A DNA stretch of 64,000 bases, taken from positions 1-64,000 of IMG/VR virus record IMGVR_UViG_3300020404_002650; one strand, 5' to 3'. Below, one piece after another: positions 1 to 7,084 of the stretch (position 1 is the stretch's first letter; each line of letters starts with the position of its first letter). This stretch comes from a virus. Made by a program: the position numbers and the translations under genes. The notes under the pieces were generated by a model. It saw nothing but the letters and a program-made list of their open reading frames with translations. It was not told where the DNA came from and did not search any database.

Positions 1-1526
1 TTGTTTTCTTCTGCCCAAAGGTCAGCATTCCTTGCCATTTCCTCTTCAGTAAGTCCAAGATATCTTTTCAATGCAAATCTTTTTGACATATATGGCAGTT
101 CTGCCACTGCTGTGAATGTGTTTACCCTTGCTTGGTCCATTTCAGTTTGTCTGTACTGTGCAAAGTTCTGTGGAGGATTCAATTTTAGTTCGAACATGCC
201 ATTATCAATGTTATAGCCTTTTGTTTTTATCCATAGTTTGAATTCTTCGTCGAAAGTTTGTGCCAACATGCTTTGTAATCTTGCACAATATTTGTTGAAT
301 CTTAATTCTTGTATGTAAGCAGTACCAACTCTGCCGTCGTTGTACTGTTGCTGACCATCTTCTGCACCAGTAGGCAAGTAAGAACTTGGAATTCTCAGTC
401 CTCTGAACAGTTTGTTTGTGAAATATCTCAAATCATCTATCTCGCCAAGGTTAGTACCACCAGGTAATGTGTCAACTTTAGATCCTCTACCTTCTGCTGT
501 CTGTGGGAAGAAGTAATCTTCGTTAATGGACATCGGGTTGTAGGTTGCGTCTATAAAGTTTGCACCACCTGATGCACTAGGAATTCTTCTCTGGTTGATC
601 TCGTTCTTGACTCTCTCAACGAATTGCATGGCCAAGTGTGTAGGCATGTTACCCACGTCTATGTAGAATACTCTTCTTTCAGGTGCTCTCTGTACCCTGT
701 AAATTATAATTGCGTCTTCTAATAATTCTTTTTGTTTGTAAACTTTGAAAACTTGTTCCAATACTGACTGTCCAAATGGGAATAGGTTGTCCAAGCCATC
801 TGACATTGACATATGAATGACGTGTTCTGCATTTATGTTGTACGCATTCATTGTTTTGTAGAATCTTCCACCTGCGTTTCCGCCTGCAAAGCCTGACATG
901 TTGTTTGTAGCACCGGCGTTCGCATAACTTGAACCATATGCCGCTGTTCCACCGCCAGTGGTTCCGCCACCACCATATGTTTGGTTAGGTGTGATCTGTG
1001 TCGCACTTAATCTCTGTAGGTTTGGATTTATATCTCTGATTACATATTGTTCAGGTTTCTTGCCTTCGGATTCATTTACAACAATCCTGTCAACTTTTGC
1101 GTTGTCAACATACAGCCATTTCATTGTTTCTGGATCTCTGACAAAGAAACAGTCTCCATATTTCAGTGCGTTCCTGAATATCCTGAAAATTCTTTTGTTG
1201 AACATGTTTGATCTTGTCCATTGTTGCAAAGCCTTCTTAAGAAGTTTTACTTCGTGTTCTGTTGTTTCATCTTTGAACACAAGATCAAATGGTGTTTCGT
1301 TCTCGGTGTTCTTCTGTGTTGAAAATTCTGCAAGTATGTCCAGCGCCGCATTTATTTCAGAGTCTGAATCCATTTGGTCATACTGGAAGTATCTCTGTAT
1401 CCTGTTAGGATGTCCTGTGTAAACATCGGGTAGATAAGATGAGTAGTTCCTTTTCGCGAAGTTGGGAACTTTCTCACCACTTATGGGCGACATGTTTGCG
1501 TCTTTAAAATATTTTTTCCAAGCCAT
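1..1526 (-). CDS. 20: Portal vertex protein, gp20-like (3' end outside window)
   Basis: Portal of the T4-like head: a dodecameric ring through which DNA is packaged and to which the neck and tail attach. The reading frame runs from an ATG at 1526 (MAWKKYFKDAN) to the left edge without a stop, 508 codons, so only the C-terminus is missing (T4 gp20 is about 520 aa). Conserved portal stretches include the DSDSEINAALDILAEF region near the N-terminus, VFYIDVGNMP, and the block GRGSKVDTLPGGTNLGEIDD followed by LFRGLRIPSSYLP. A Gly/Ala/Thr/Tyr-rich low-complexity loop lies at about residues 183-222. The start is 7 bases beyond the end of the tape-measure-like gene, so both probably share the late promoter at 3549-3556. 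Head genes 21-23 would be expected beyond the left edge. Confidence 0.95.
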   Translation of the reverse strand, partial: MAWKKYFKDANMSPISGEKVPNFAKRNYSSYLPDVYTGHPNRIQRYFQYDQMDSDSEINAALDILAEFSTQKNTENETPFDLVFKDETTEHEVKLLKKALQQWTRSNMFNKRIFRIFRNALKYGDCFFVRDPETMKWLYVDNAKVDRIVVNESEGKKPEQYVIRDINPNLQRLSATQITPNQTYGGGGTTGGGTAAYGSSYANAGATNNMSGFAGGNAGGRFYKTMNAYNINAEHVIHMSMSDGLDNLFPFGQSVLEQVFKVYKQKELLEDAIIIYRVQRAPERRVFYIDVGNMPTHLAMQFVERVKNEINQRRIPSASGGANFIDATYNPMSINEDYFFPQTAEGRGSKVDTLPGGTNLGEIDDLRYFTNKLFRGLRIPSSYLPTGAEDGQQQYNDGRVGTAYIQELRFNKYCARLQSMLAQTFDEEFKLWIKTKGYNIDNGMFELKLNPPQNFAQYRQTEMDQARVNTFTAVAELPYMSKRFALKRYLGLTEEEMARNADLWAEEN

Positions 1527-1532
1527 ACTTTA

Positions 1533-3485
1533 TTATACTAGAGAACCAGTTGAATTTGCAACAGCAATTTTGGTTTCTTTTGTATTTTTTTCCGTCATTG
1601 ATCCTATTGTTATTAGCGTATTTAAGTGGTTTGCTATCCTTTCGTTGGAATCTGCCAGTTGTGTGAACACCTGATTCTGGTTATTTGGCGCCGACACGGT
1701 GCTAGACGCCGACGGACTCGTTGTTGCTGTGGTATCTGTAGTCGGCATTGAATTAATTGCCATGGCCAACTGTTTGGCCAATTCGCCAACATTTCTCTCG
1801 GGCAGTACCATCTCTGATCCGTGCAGTGTTGCCCGTGTTCCAGACCCAAAGTCTTGGAACCCCGGAGTGCCGTTAAATGCTTGTGGCCCAAAACCGTCGT
1901 TCTCGTTCATGTCGATGATGCCATCTTCTTTTCTGCCTTTTCCTAATACTGTATTTGTAATACTTTTTAGTTGGTCTGCCAGTGCTTTTGATATGTCGGT
2001 TTCACCGTCGACGAAGGCACTTATGGCCTTGCCACCTATACTTCCCTCGTCAATGACCAATCCCTTGATCAAGTTTATGTTAACACTCTGTAGTTCTGCC
2101 TGTACCAGTTCTAGTTGATCACCCACAGCAACCAATTTCTTGGTGTTGCCTTCTTGTGCTTCTAGACTTTTCTGTTGGAATGATGCCATGTCTGCCTGTT
2201 GACCCGCCATCTCGCTGAACACGTTCAATGTTTGTGCCGCTAAATCGTTTCCAGCCAAGGCCGCACTTGCTATTGCATCACCACCCTGTATGCCTGTGGT
2301 ACCTATCGATTTGAATACACCGTCTAGACGTAACAACTCCTCCTCAGTGAACTTGCCTGACCTTCTAGTGAATCCCAATAGTGCTTCTTCGAACTTACCG
2401 CCTGAGAACACAGATAGACCTTTACCTAGATCTCCTATCGGTACACCTAAACCTATGAATTCTTTTGCCGCCTGCTTTGCCGAATCTGGCAATAGTTTAA
2501 GGGCCGCAAGTACTCTCTGTTGTTGGTCCGCGTCCATCTGTGCCATTTTGGCCGCAAACACACCGTCCGCCGCCAGTTGTCTGTTTCTCTTGTCAAGTTC
2601 TCGTACACTTTCACCGGTCAGTCTGCTCAATGTCGTTAAATTTTTAGCATACTCCTTAGTGCCTGCTAGAAGTGTTGCCTGTGTAAGTTGTCCCGCTCGA
2701 CCCCTTGCCCTCTCTATTTCAGCAAAAGTGGTCAAGAACTCTGTGGTCTCTTCCATTGTGATACCAAATCCGGACAGTTCTTCCATTGTGAATCTTTTCA
2801 GTTCTCTGGCAAGTCCTGTGATCTGAGGTATTCCTGCATTCACCGAACCAAACAGTTTTGCTAAAGTTGTTGAGTTGTCCTGTATCAGTTTCTGAAAATT
2901 CACCAACGACAGTCCTGACTCATATGCGAAGTTGCCCATGGTGGTCAGCGAACTTCCAAAAGTGGCACCTGACTGTGCAAGACCCTTGAACATCATTGTT
3001 TGGTCATCCAACTCCTTGCCGAACACACTCATTATTCTGCCTATACCTGGAATTTCGTCCAGTCCGGCATCTAAGGCATCACCGAAAGTTTTGATGTTTG
3101 AGGACGTCTTGGCAAATTCAACACCTGTCTTTGCAACTGCCATAGCAGTCTTTAAGAAAAATTTACCAATCTCTACGAGAATTTTTTTGAAACTGAAAAC
3201 ACCCTTTGATGCTCTCTTGGTCTCGTCGCTGTGTTTTTTGATTACTTTAATGTTGTCGTCTATAACTTCGTTTTGCTCTTCCGTCAACACGTTATTGGCT
3301 TTGAGATGGTCCCTTAACTTTTCATTACGCTTGATTAATTCTTTTACAACTGCCTCTTGCTTCTTGGCTGTGTCTGTATTTTTGATCAAAGCCTTACTAC
3401 TACCCTGAAGGGCCTCCCTTATCTTGGTGATGTCTTTACCAGCACCTTCCAGTATCTTTCTTAGATCGTCATCAATGTCGGCCAT
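1533..3485 (-). CDS. Tail tape-measure-like structural protein
   Basis: 650 aa, the first gene of the minus-strand late unit ending in the portal. The first ~90 residues are charged and predicted coiled coil (DLRKILEGAGKDITKIREAL). A hydrophobic helix follows at about 105-130 (ILVEIGKFFLKTAMAVAKTG), then long Ala/Gly/Leu-rich helices. Near residues 547-566 is GSGTRATLHGSEMVLPERN, the kind of motif found near the C-terminus of many phage tape-measure proteins; a Thr/Ser/Ala linker and a final helix follow. The length is close to T4 gp29 (590 aa), which sets tail length and plugs the hub. The gp26/gp51-like frameshift pair, which looks like a tail-assembly chaperone, is divergently transcribed next door. 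That context supports the call, but no direct gp29 similarity can be shown here. A different internal virion or neck-associated protein remains possible. Confidence 0.6.
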   Translation of the reverse strand: MADIDDDLRKILEGAGKDITKIREALQGSSKALIKNTDTAKKQEAVVKELIKRNEKLRDHLKANNVLTEEQNEVIDDNIKVIKKHSDETKRASKGVFSFKKILVEIGKFFLKTAMAVAKTGVEFAKTSSNIKTFGDALDAGLDEIPGIGRIMSVFGKELDDQTMMFKGLAQSGATFGSSLTTMGNFAYESGLSLVNFQKLIQDNSTTLAKLFGSVNAGIPQITGLARELKRFTMEELSGFGITMEETTEFLTTFAEIERARGRAGQLTQATLLAGTKEYAKNLTTLSRLTGESVRELDKRNRQLAADGVFAAKMAQMDADQQQRVLAALKLLPDSAKQAAKEFIGLGVPIGDLGKGLSVFSGGKFEEALLGFTRRSGKFTEEELLRLDGVFKSIGTTGIQGGDAIASAALAGNDLAAQTLNVFSEMAGQQADMASFQQKSLEAQEGNTKKLVAVGDQLELVQAELQSVNINLIKGLVIDEGSIGGKAISAFVDGETDISKALADQLKSITNTVLGKGRKEDGIIDMNENDGFGPQAFNGTPGFQDFGSGTRATLHGSEMVLPERNVGELAKQLAMAINSMPTTDTTATTSPSASSTVSAPNNQNQVFTQLADSNERIANHLNTLITIGSMTEKNTKETKIAVANSTGSLV

Positions 3486-3515
3486 ACGGTTTTAAATCCT
3501 ACCTTTTTCTACGCA

Positions 3516-3523
3516 TATAAATA
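3516..3523 (+). promoter_or_regulatory. T4-type late promoter, plus strand
   Basis: Exact TATAAATA, the -10 element read by the T4 late sigma gp55, which needs no -35 box. It is 43 bases before the ATG of the gp26-like gene, with a Shine-Dalgarno-like AGGATAAAG between. The opposing box at 3549-3556 lies between this promoter and its gene. Confidence 0.75.
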
Positions 3524-3548
3524 TTGACACTCACATGCAATTAGTGTA

Positions 3549-3556
3549 TATTTATA
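3549..3556 (-). promoter_or_regulatory. T4-type late promoter, minus strand
   Basis: TATTTATA on the plus strand is TATAAATA on the minus strand. It is 63 bases upstream of the tape-measure-like start at 3485, with an AGGTAGGA-like ribosome binding site in the leader. It probably drives the tape-measure and portal genes. Confidence 0.75.
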
Positions 3557-3566
3557 GGATAAAGAA

Positions 3567-4424
3567 ATGACAGAAAACACAAACCCACTAGGCAAGTACT
3601 ACCGTCAACCGCAGGTGTACATCAAACTACCCAGCAAGGGCAAATACTACTCTCCGGATGTATTCACACCTTCTGAGACAGGTGAGATACCTATACTGCC
3701 CATGACTGCCAAGGACGAATTAGCATTTAAAACACCTGATGCAATGATGAACGGACAGGCGACAGTCGACGTGATTAAATCGTGTGTGCCAAATATTAAG
3801 AATCCGTGGAAAATGGTCAACTACGACACAGACACAGTGCTTTTGGCCATAAGGATTGCCACATATGGCGAAACAATGGACATCACTTATGTAGTGCCTG
3901 AAATAAACCAATCAGCATCGACCACTGTCAACTTACCGGCTATGCTCGAAGGTGTATCAAACATAGATCCACAGGATTACGCCACTACAAAATCAGGATT
4001 TAAAATTAAGATTGATCCACTTACCTATGACAAACTGAGTAAGATACAAGTGGCACAGTTCGAACAACAGAAGATATATTCGAACGTGGCAGAAAGTGGA
4101 TTGACAGAAGCACAGAAGTCAGAAAGGTTTGCAGAAAGTTATAGAAAAATGCAAAACATAAATGTCGAATTACTGATCGACAGTATAGCAGAGATAACCA
4201 CACCTGAAGGACAAACAGTCAAAGATGGTAAACAGATATTTGATTTCATATCAAACTGTGACACGAAGATCACAAAAGAGATAGAAATTGTTTTAGGAGA
4301 ATTAAGATCACAATGTTCAATGAAGCCATTACAAGTTAAGGCAACGGAAGAACAGATTAAGAAGGGTGTACCTGCCTCGTATGAGGTTCCTGTTACATTT
4401 GATACTGCAAATTTTTTCGGATAG
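3567..4424 (+). CDS. 26: Baseplate hub subunit, gp26-like
   Basis: 285 aa. The N-terminus NPLGKYYRQPQVYIKLPSKG (residues 6-25) is the hallmark of the T4 baseplate gp26 family (Pfam T4_baseplate) in marine T4-like phages. gp26 takes part in assembly of the central baseplate hub. The rest is a mixed alpha/beta domain with a helical second half (about 165-250). The gene has its own late promoter and a good ribosome binding site (AGGATAAAG). Its last sense codons read GCA AAT TTT TTC GGA, so a T TTT TTC slippery heptamer lies two codons before the TAG stop. A -1 shift there would extend the protein by 76 residues into the adjacent gp51-like frame, giving about 360 aa. In T4, gene 51 is the neighbour of gene 26. 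Confidence 0.75.
   Translation: MTENTNPLGKYYRQPQVYIKLPSKGKYYSPDVFTPSETGEIPILPMTAKDELAFKTPDAMMNGQATVDVIKSCVPNIKNPWKMVNYDTDTVLLAIRIATYGETMDITYVVPEINQSASTTVNLPAMLEGVSNIDPQDYATTKSGFKIKIDPLTYDKLSKIQVAQFEQQKIYSNVAESGLTEAQKSERFAESYRKMQNINVELLIDSIAEITTPEGQTVKDGKQIFDFISNCDTKITKEIEIVLGELRSQCSMKPLQVKATEEQIKKGVPASYEVPVTFDTANFFG
4412..4418 (+). other. Putative -1 ribosomal frameshift site (T TTT TTC)
   Basis: In the gp26 frame the heptamer is T TTT TTC, a canonical X XXY YYZ slip site, directly preceded by an overlapping A AAT TTT (4409-4415). The gp26 stop codon is at 4422-4424. The downstream frame has a stop at 4400-4402 and no ATG, GTG or TTG until an internal ATG at 4508, so a slip is the simplest way to translate it. 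P2 E/E' uses the very similar T TTT TTG. No strong downstream stem was identified by eye. Confidence 0.6.
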
Positions 4425-4648
4425 CGTTACTTTCAAAGTCGGATTCTGACATTATAAAATACCTTAAAGATTTCGAAAATGCCTCAAAAAATCTCAAACT
4501 TGAAATAATGAAGATATGCTGGTTCATGAGGGGCGGAATGAATTGGCAAGAAGCCTTGAATCTTTCGCCTGAGGAACGTCAGATCGTGTCGCAACTGGTA
4601 AAAGAAAACATGGATACTACCAAGAAAACAGGTCAACCTTTCTTTTAG
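4418..4648 (+). CDS. gp51-like baseplate hub assembly ORF, expressed by -1 frameshift from gp26
   Basis: This frame has no usual start codon. After slipping at TTT TTC it reads on through RIALLSKSDSDIIKYLKDFE to a TAG at 4646-4648. The conserved-looking core is MKICWFMRGGMNWQEAL, then LSPEERQIVSQLVKEN and DTTKKTGQPFF. I recall a short protein of this type next to gp26 in T4-like marine phages, annotated as gp51, the hub-assembly catalyst; the name is tentative. The continuous coding quality between 4418 and 4508 argues against independent initiation at the internal ATG (4508), which would give only 46 aa. A short protein plus a frameshifted longer form is the usual architecture of tail-assembly chaperones, which act with the tape-measure protein. 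Such a protein is encoded divergently next door. Confidence 0.55.
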   Translation, partial: RIALLSKSDSDIIKYLKDFENASKNLKLEIMKICWFMRGGMNWQEALNLSPEERQIVSQLVKENMDTTKKTGQPFF

Positions 4649-4699
4649 AATATAGTATACTATAATGGTGTTTGAAAAAGCAGATAATTACAGAACATT

Positions 4700-5017
4700 A
4701 TGTCAGAACGAGATCTAGTTCGAGAACTTAAAGAAAACATCAAGGAACTTACGCAGGACCGTGATGATGCCTTGGCGAAATGCAAGTCCAAGGAGAGTCG
4801 TATGCGTCAGGTCATGATCAAATTGGAACACGCCACCGACGACGTGCAGAGCATGGGACACAAGATAGGTGAGCAGAACAAGAAAATGGCAGATCTCGAG
4901 GCCAAACTGGAGACCAAAGAACGACTGCTTGAACAGGCACTGGAAAGGATCAAATCACTGACTGATGACTCAACAGAAAAAACAGAACCCCACACAGACG
5001 ATAAAGAACTGGATTAA
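4700..5017 (+). CDS. Small coiled-coil protein, unknown function
   Basis: 105 aa, almost wholly charged helix with heptad-like spacing (about residues 5-95: LVRELKENIKELTQDRDDAL, then KMADLEAKLETKERLLEQAL), ending in an acidic tail. No signal peptide and no recognised domain. The ATG is preceded by a TATAAT at 4661-4666 without a convincing -35 box. The 3' end overlaps the next gene by 53 bases, suggesting coupled translation. A scaffold, chaperone or fibre-associated role is possible, but nothing in the sequence decides. Confidence 0.6.
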   Translation: MSERDLVRELKENIKELTQDRDDALAKCKSKESRMRQVMIKLEHATDDVQSMGHKIGEQNKKMADLEAKLETKERLLEQALERIKSLTDDSTEKTEPHTDDKELD

Positions 5018-5483
5018 GGATTTCGTAACCAAACCCAATCCGGTGTTCGGCAACCTACCGCCTTGTCCGTTTGCACAGAAGGCCATAATAGATGACAAGG
5101 TGGAGTTCGTGGAAGTGCCTCGCGACGCAGACTGGCGACAGGTGTACAGGCACATATGCACGTTCGACAGCACAGAGAAAGATGTGCTGTGCATCATATG
5201 TGAACAGGACACGTTCACTGCCCAGCAGACCATCAGCATGGCGGAAGAATGGTTCAACGAGAAGCAGATGTCACGTGATGTCGTGATACTGGAGGATCAT
5301 CCCGACATAGACGAACACGTCAAGCAGGTCAAACTCAACAACGGGCATTACACACTCTTCCTGGTGCAGAGCCTGAGCAAGTTGAACAAGTTTTCAAAAA
5401 TGTTGGAGTCAGGACCCTACTACAAGAATTGGTCTAGTTCTTATCTGGAATCAGTGAAAGGTTTCCGAGCTCGGAAAACGTAG
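4965..5483 (+). CDS. Unknown conserved-looking protein with LPPCPFAQKA motif
   Basis: 172 aa, soluble, no membrane segment. Near the N-terminus is NPVFGNLPPCPFAQKAII (about 26-43); further Cys residues occur in HICTF and VLCIICEQ. The rest alternates strands and helices (VLCIICEQDTFTAQQTISMA; GHYTLFLVQSLSKLNKF), a plausible compact alpha/beta fold. The first ~18 residues are shared with the previous gene's 3' end in another frame, so a later start is possible. The gene is visibly richer in G and C than the baseplate genes. It converges with the minus-strand gene 5434-6201, overlapping it by 50 bases, so the two cannot be transcribed fully without antisense overlap. I do not recognise the family. 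Confidence 0.65.
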   Translation: MTQQKKQNPTQTIKNWIKDFVTKPNPVFGNLPPCPFAQKAIIDDKVEFVEVPRDADWRQVYRHICTFDSTEKDVLCIICEQDTFTAQQTISMAEEWFNEKQMSRDVVILEDHPDIDEHVKQVKLNNGHYTLFLVQSLSKLNKFSKMLESGPYYKNWSSSYLESVKGFRARKT

Positions 5484-6201
5484 TCAGTTTGGAATCTCGC
5501 CTGCACAGTCGCTTGTACATCCTGCGATTGTTGGTCCACTCCACTCCCGTCCACCATTCGAATCCACGCCACGACGCCTTGTACTCCGACGACCGCTCGT
5601 AGCCGGAACCCAGGTAGTAGAACGGCACGTAGTTTTCCCTGGCCCATTGCAGTTCGAGGTCCAGCGTCATTGCGCCTATGGGTGCTATGTTGGCGTGTAT
5701 GCAACTCTCCACTCCCGAGTACTCCACGTGCGGATCGCCGATCTGTTGGTAGTCCTGGTCCTCGGCGCTGTACAACTTCTGTTTGGTGAAACCCACTATG
5801 TTGTCAGCGGTGCCGGTGTAGAACACCATGAACCTGTCACGTGCATGATGGTGACGGAACGGTGTGTAGTCCGCGCCAAATTTTTTGCGTTTCATGTATC
5901 GTTCGTATATGTGCGGCAGTCCCAACAGCCTCACCATGTCGGAGGCCTCGATTATCTTGTACTGTATCTGTTTGCCGTTGAGTTTGTGTTCACGGAACCT
6001 GGGACGGTATTTCCGCATGTTTATCCGGGTCACACGTGATTGGTAGAACACCTCCTTGCCGTGCACCGGCTCGTCCAGCGCCAGCCATCCGTGATCTATG
6101 GCACCCTGTTCCTCGTCCGGTTCGAATATGCACATGGGTTTGGCCACAACAAGGTCCTGTTGTTCCTGTTTGCCGAACGTGTGGTCGAATAGCATCTGCA
6201 T
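5434..6201 (-). CDS. Arginyl/leucyl-tRNA-protein transferase-like (Ate/Bpt-type) protein
   Basis: 255 aa. The C-terminal half carries LQWARENYVPFYYLGSGYER, then SSEYKASWRGFEWWTGVEW. This resembles the YLGYW...YKA.F.P/G..E.. core of the GNAT-fold aminoacyl-tRNA-protein transferases (Ate1, Bpt, Aat) and related phage proteins. Such enzymes add an amino acid to protein N-termini and can mark them for degradation. The N-terminal Cys cluster of true Ate is not evident (C24 and C167 only), so this could be a diverged acyltransferase. The gene stands alone on the minus strand behind a hairpin-rich leader (6202-6480). Its 3' end overlaps the opposing gene by 50 bases. By eye it is around half G+C, clearly above most of the window, a possible sign of separate origin. 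Confidence 0.65.
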   Translation of the reverse strand: MQMLFDHTFGKQEQQDLVVAKPMCIFEPDEEQGAIDHGWLALDEPVHGKEVFYQSRVTRINMRKYRPRFREHKLNGKQIQYKIIEASDMVRLLGLPHIYERYMKRKKFGADYTPFRHHHARDRFMVFYTGTADNIVGFTKQKLYSAEDQDYQQIGDPHVEYSGVESCIHANIAPIGAMTLDLELQWARENYVPFYYLGSGYERSSEYKASWRGFEWWTGVEWTNNRRMYKRLCRRDSKLTTFSELGNLSLIPDKN

Positions 6202-6275
6202 GGTGTTAATACTTAATGAGATTCAACAGCCGGCTTACGCCATCTGAAACTTCGCTTACGCTCGTTTATTTTTTT

Positions 6276-6377
6276 AATTACGCTTCGCGTAATTTTGCGT
6301 CCCCTGTGGTAGATGAGCAGTCACAATTCGGCTATTTCTAGCCGAACCGACTTGAACCCTGTGGTGAGTTCGCAGTC
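6276..6377 (-). ncRNA. Candidate structured RNA or structured 5' leader
   Basis: Read on the minus strand there are two copies of a GACTGC...ACCACAGGG motif. Between them is an 8-bp hairpin TTCGGCTA-GAAA-TAGCCGAA (6327-6346) closed by a GNRA tetraloop, and after the second copy a hairpin AATTACGC-GAA-GCGTAATT (6276-6294). The GNRA loop forms only on this strand, which favours minus transcription. It would then be the leader of the gene starting at 6201, or a separate small RNA. No known riboswitch class was recognised. Confidence 0.35.
6302..6377. repeat. Imperfect 21-base direct repeat, two copies 55 bases apart
   Basis: Copy 1 (6302-6322) and copy 2 (6357-6377) share CCCTGTGGT at one end and GCAGTC at the other, followed in both by A, with the same internal spacing and about five differences in between. 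The GNRA-type hairpin lies between them. Confidence 0.6.
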
Positions 6378-6682
6378 ATCATACAATGCTGTCTTAACTG
6401 GGCGGTTGTGCTGTACCCATTCGCTTATTCATCCAACGCGAGCCTATCATATCTTTGTATAATAATCTATGATAGACCTGGGGTTGCTTTTTCTCAGAGC
6501 CCCGATCATTTTTGCCATTTGCATCAACGGATTCACCTGTCGCATTTCTGCCGCATTTCCGTGCTCACTTCATGGATGCTATGTTTGCCTTTGAGATTTT
6601 TTAAGAGTTGTTTGTGTGCCTATCGCACTTGTTTATATGAGTTTTATTTTAAGGTCAATCTTTTTGGCTTTAAATATTGGCA

Positions 6683-7084
6683 ATGTGGATTTACGAGCAA
6701 AAAGAAGTTGATGAATTACCAGAAGGAGTTGTAGGTTTTGTTTACCAAATCACAAATACAACTAATGGTAGGATGTACATAGGAAAGAAGTTGGCACGTT
6801 TCAAGCGTAGCAGGCCTCCTTTAAAGGGCAGGAAAAACAAGAGACGGTTCAGTGTAGATTCCGACTGGCGTGAATATTATGGATCAAGTGACGAACTGAC
6901 ATTGGATATTTTAAAATTAGGAAAAGAAAAATTTACTCGTGAAATATTATTCTACTGTAGGTCAAAGGCTCAACTGTCCTACATTGAGGCCAGGGAACAG
7001 TTTGCTAGAAAAGTACTTGAGTCTAACGATTATTACAATGGTCATATCAGGGTGCGTGTACATGGCAAAGGAATCTTAAAATGA
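6683..7084 (+). CDS. GIY-YIG-type endonuclease-like protein
   Basis: 133 aa from the ATG at 6683; a TTG six bases earlier is the alternative. GVVGFVYQITN...GRMYIGKK (about 16-36) is the GIY-YIG signature in its FVY/YIG form. PPLKGRKNKRR, DWREYYGSS, a plausible catalytic Glu in SYIEAREQF (E102) and the final NDYYNG match a family of short stand-alone proteins common in T4-like phages. The family cleaves DNA through a metal-dependent single domain. Lacking a separate DNA-recognition domain, this member may be a repair or structure-specific nuclease rather than a homing enzyme. The stop overlaps the next start (ATGA at 7081), so it is coupled to the amidinotransferase gene. Confidence 0.75.
   Translation: MWIYEQKEVDELPEGVVGFVYQITNTTNGRMYIGKKLARFKRSRPPLKGRKNKRRFSVDSDWREYYGSSDELTLDILKLGKEKFTREILFYCRSKAQLSYIEAREQFARKVLESNDYYNGHIRVRVHGKGILK

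Larger units (their letters stand above)
6202..6682. other. 481-base gene-free divergent region rich in hairpins
   Basis: This is the only long non-coding stretch, lying between the minus-strand gene 5434-6201 and the plus-strand GIY-YIG gene. It holds a 21-22 base imperfect direct repeat, two short perfect hairpins, a longer one with stems CTATCATA (6444-6451) and TATGATAG (6468-6475), and a G/C-rich inverted pair GGGG...CCCC near 6480-6504. A plus-strand frame at 6408-6734 exists, but its Cys/Leu/Ser/Phe-rich composition looks non-coding. No TATAAATA box was found. TATAAT at 6458-6463 lacks a -35 partner. No convincing tRNA cloverleaf fits. Confidence 0.6.

Noticed and set aside
4661-4666. 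TATAAT before the coiled-coil gene 4700-5017
   Set aside because: No -35 hexamer at a usable distance and no extended -10; could be chance in AT-rich DNA.
6300-6380. tRNA-like T-arm (GGTTCAAGTC on the minus strand)
   Set aside because: The flanking bases do not pair as a T-stem and no anticodon or acceptor stem fits, so it is not called a tRNA.
6408-6734. 108-aa plus-strand frame before the GIY-YIG gene
   Set aside because: Cys/Phe/Leu/Ser-rich, no ribosome binding site, and it overlaps the hairpins and the start of a real gene.
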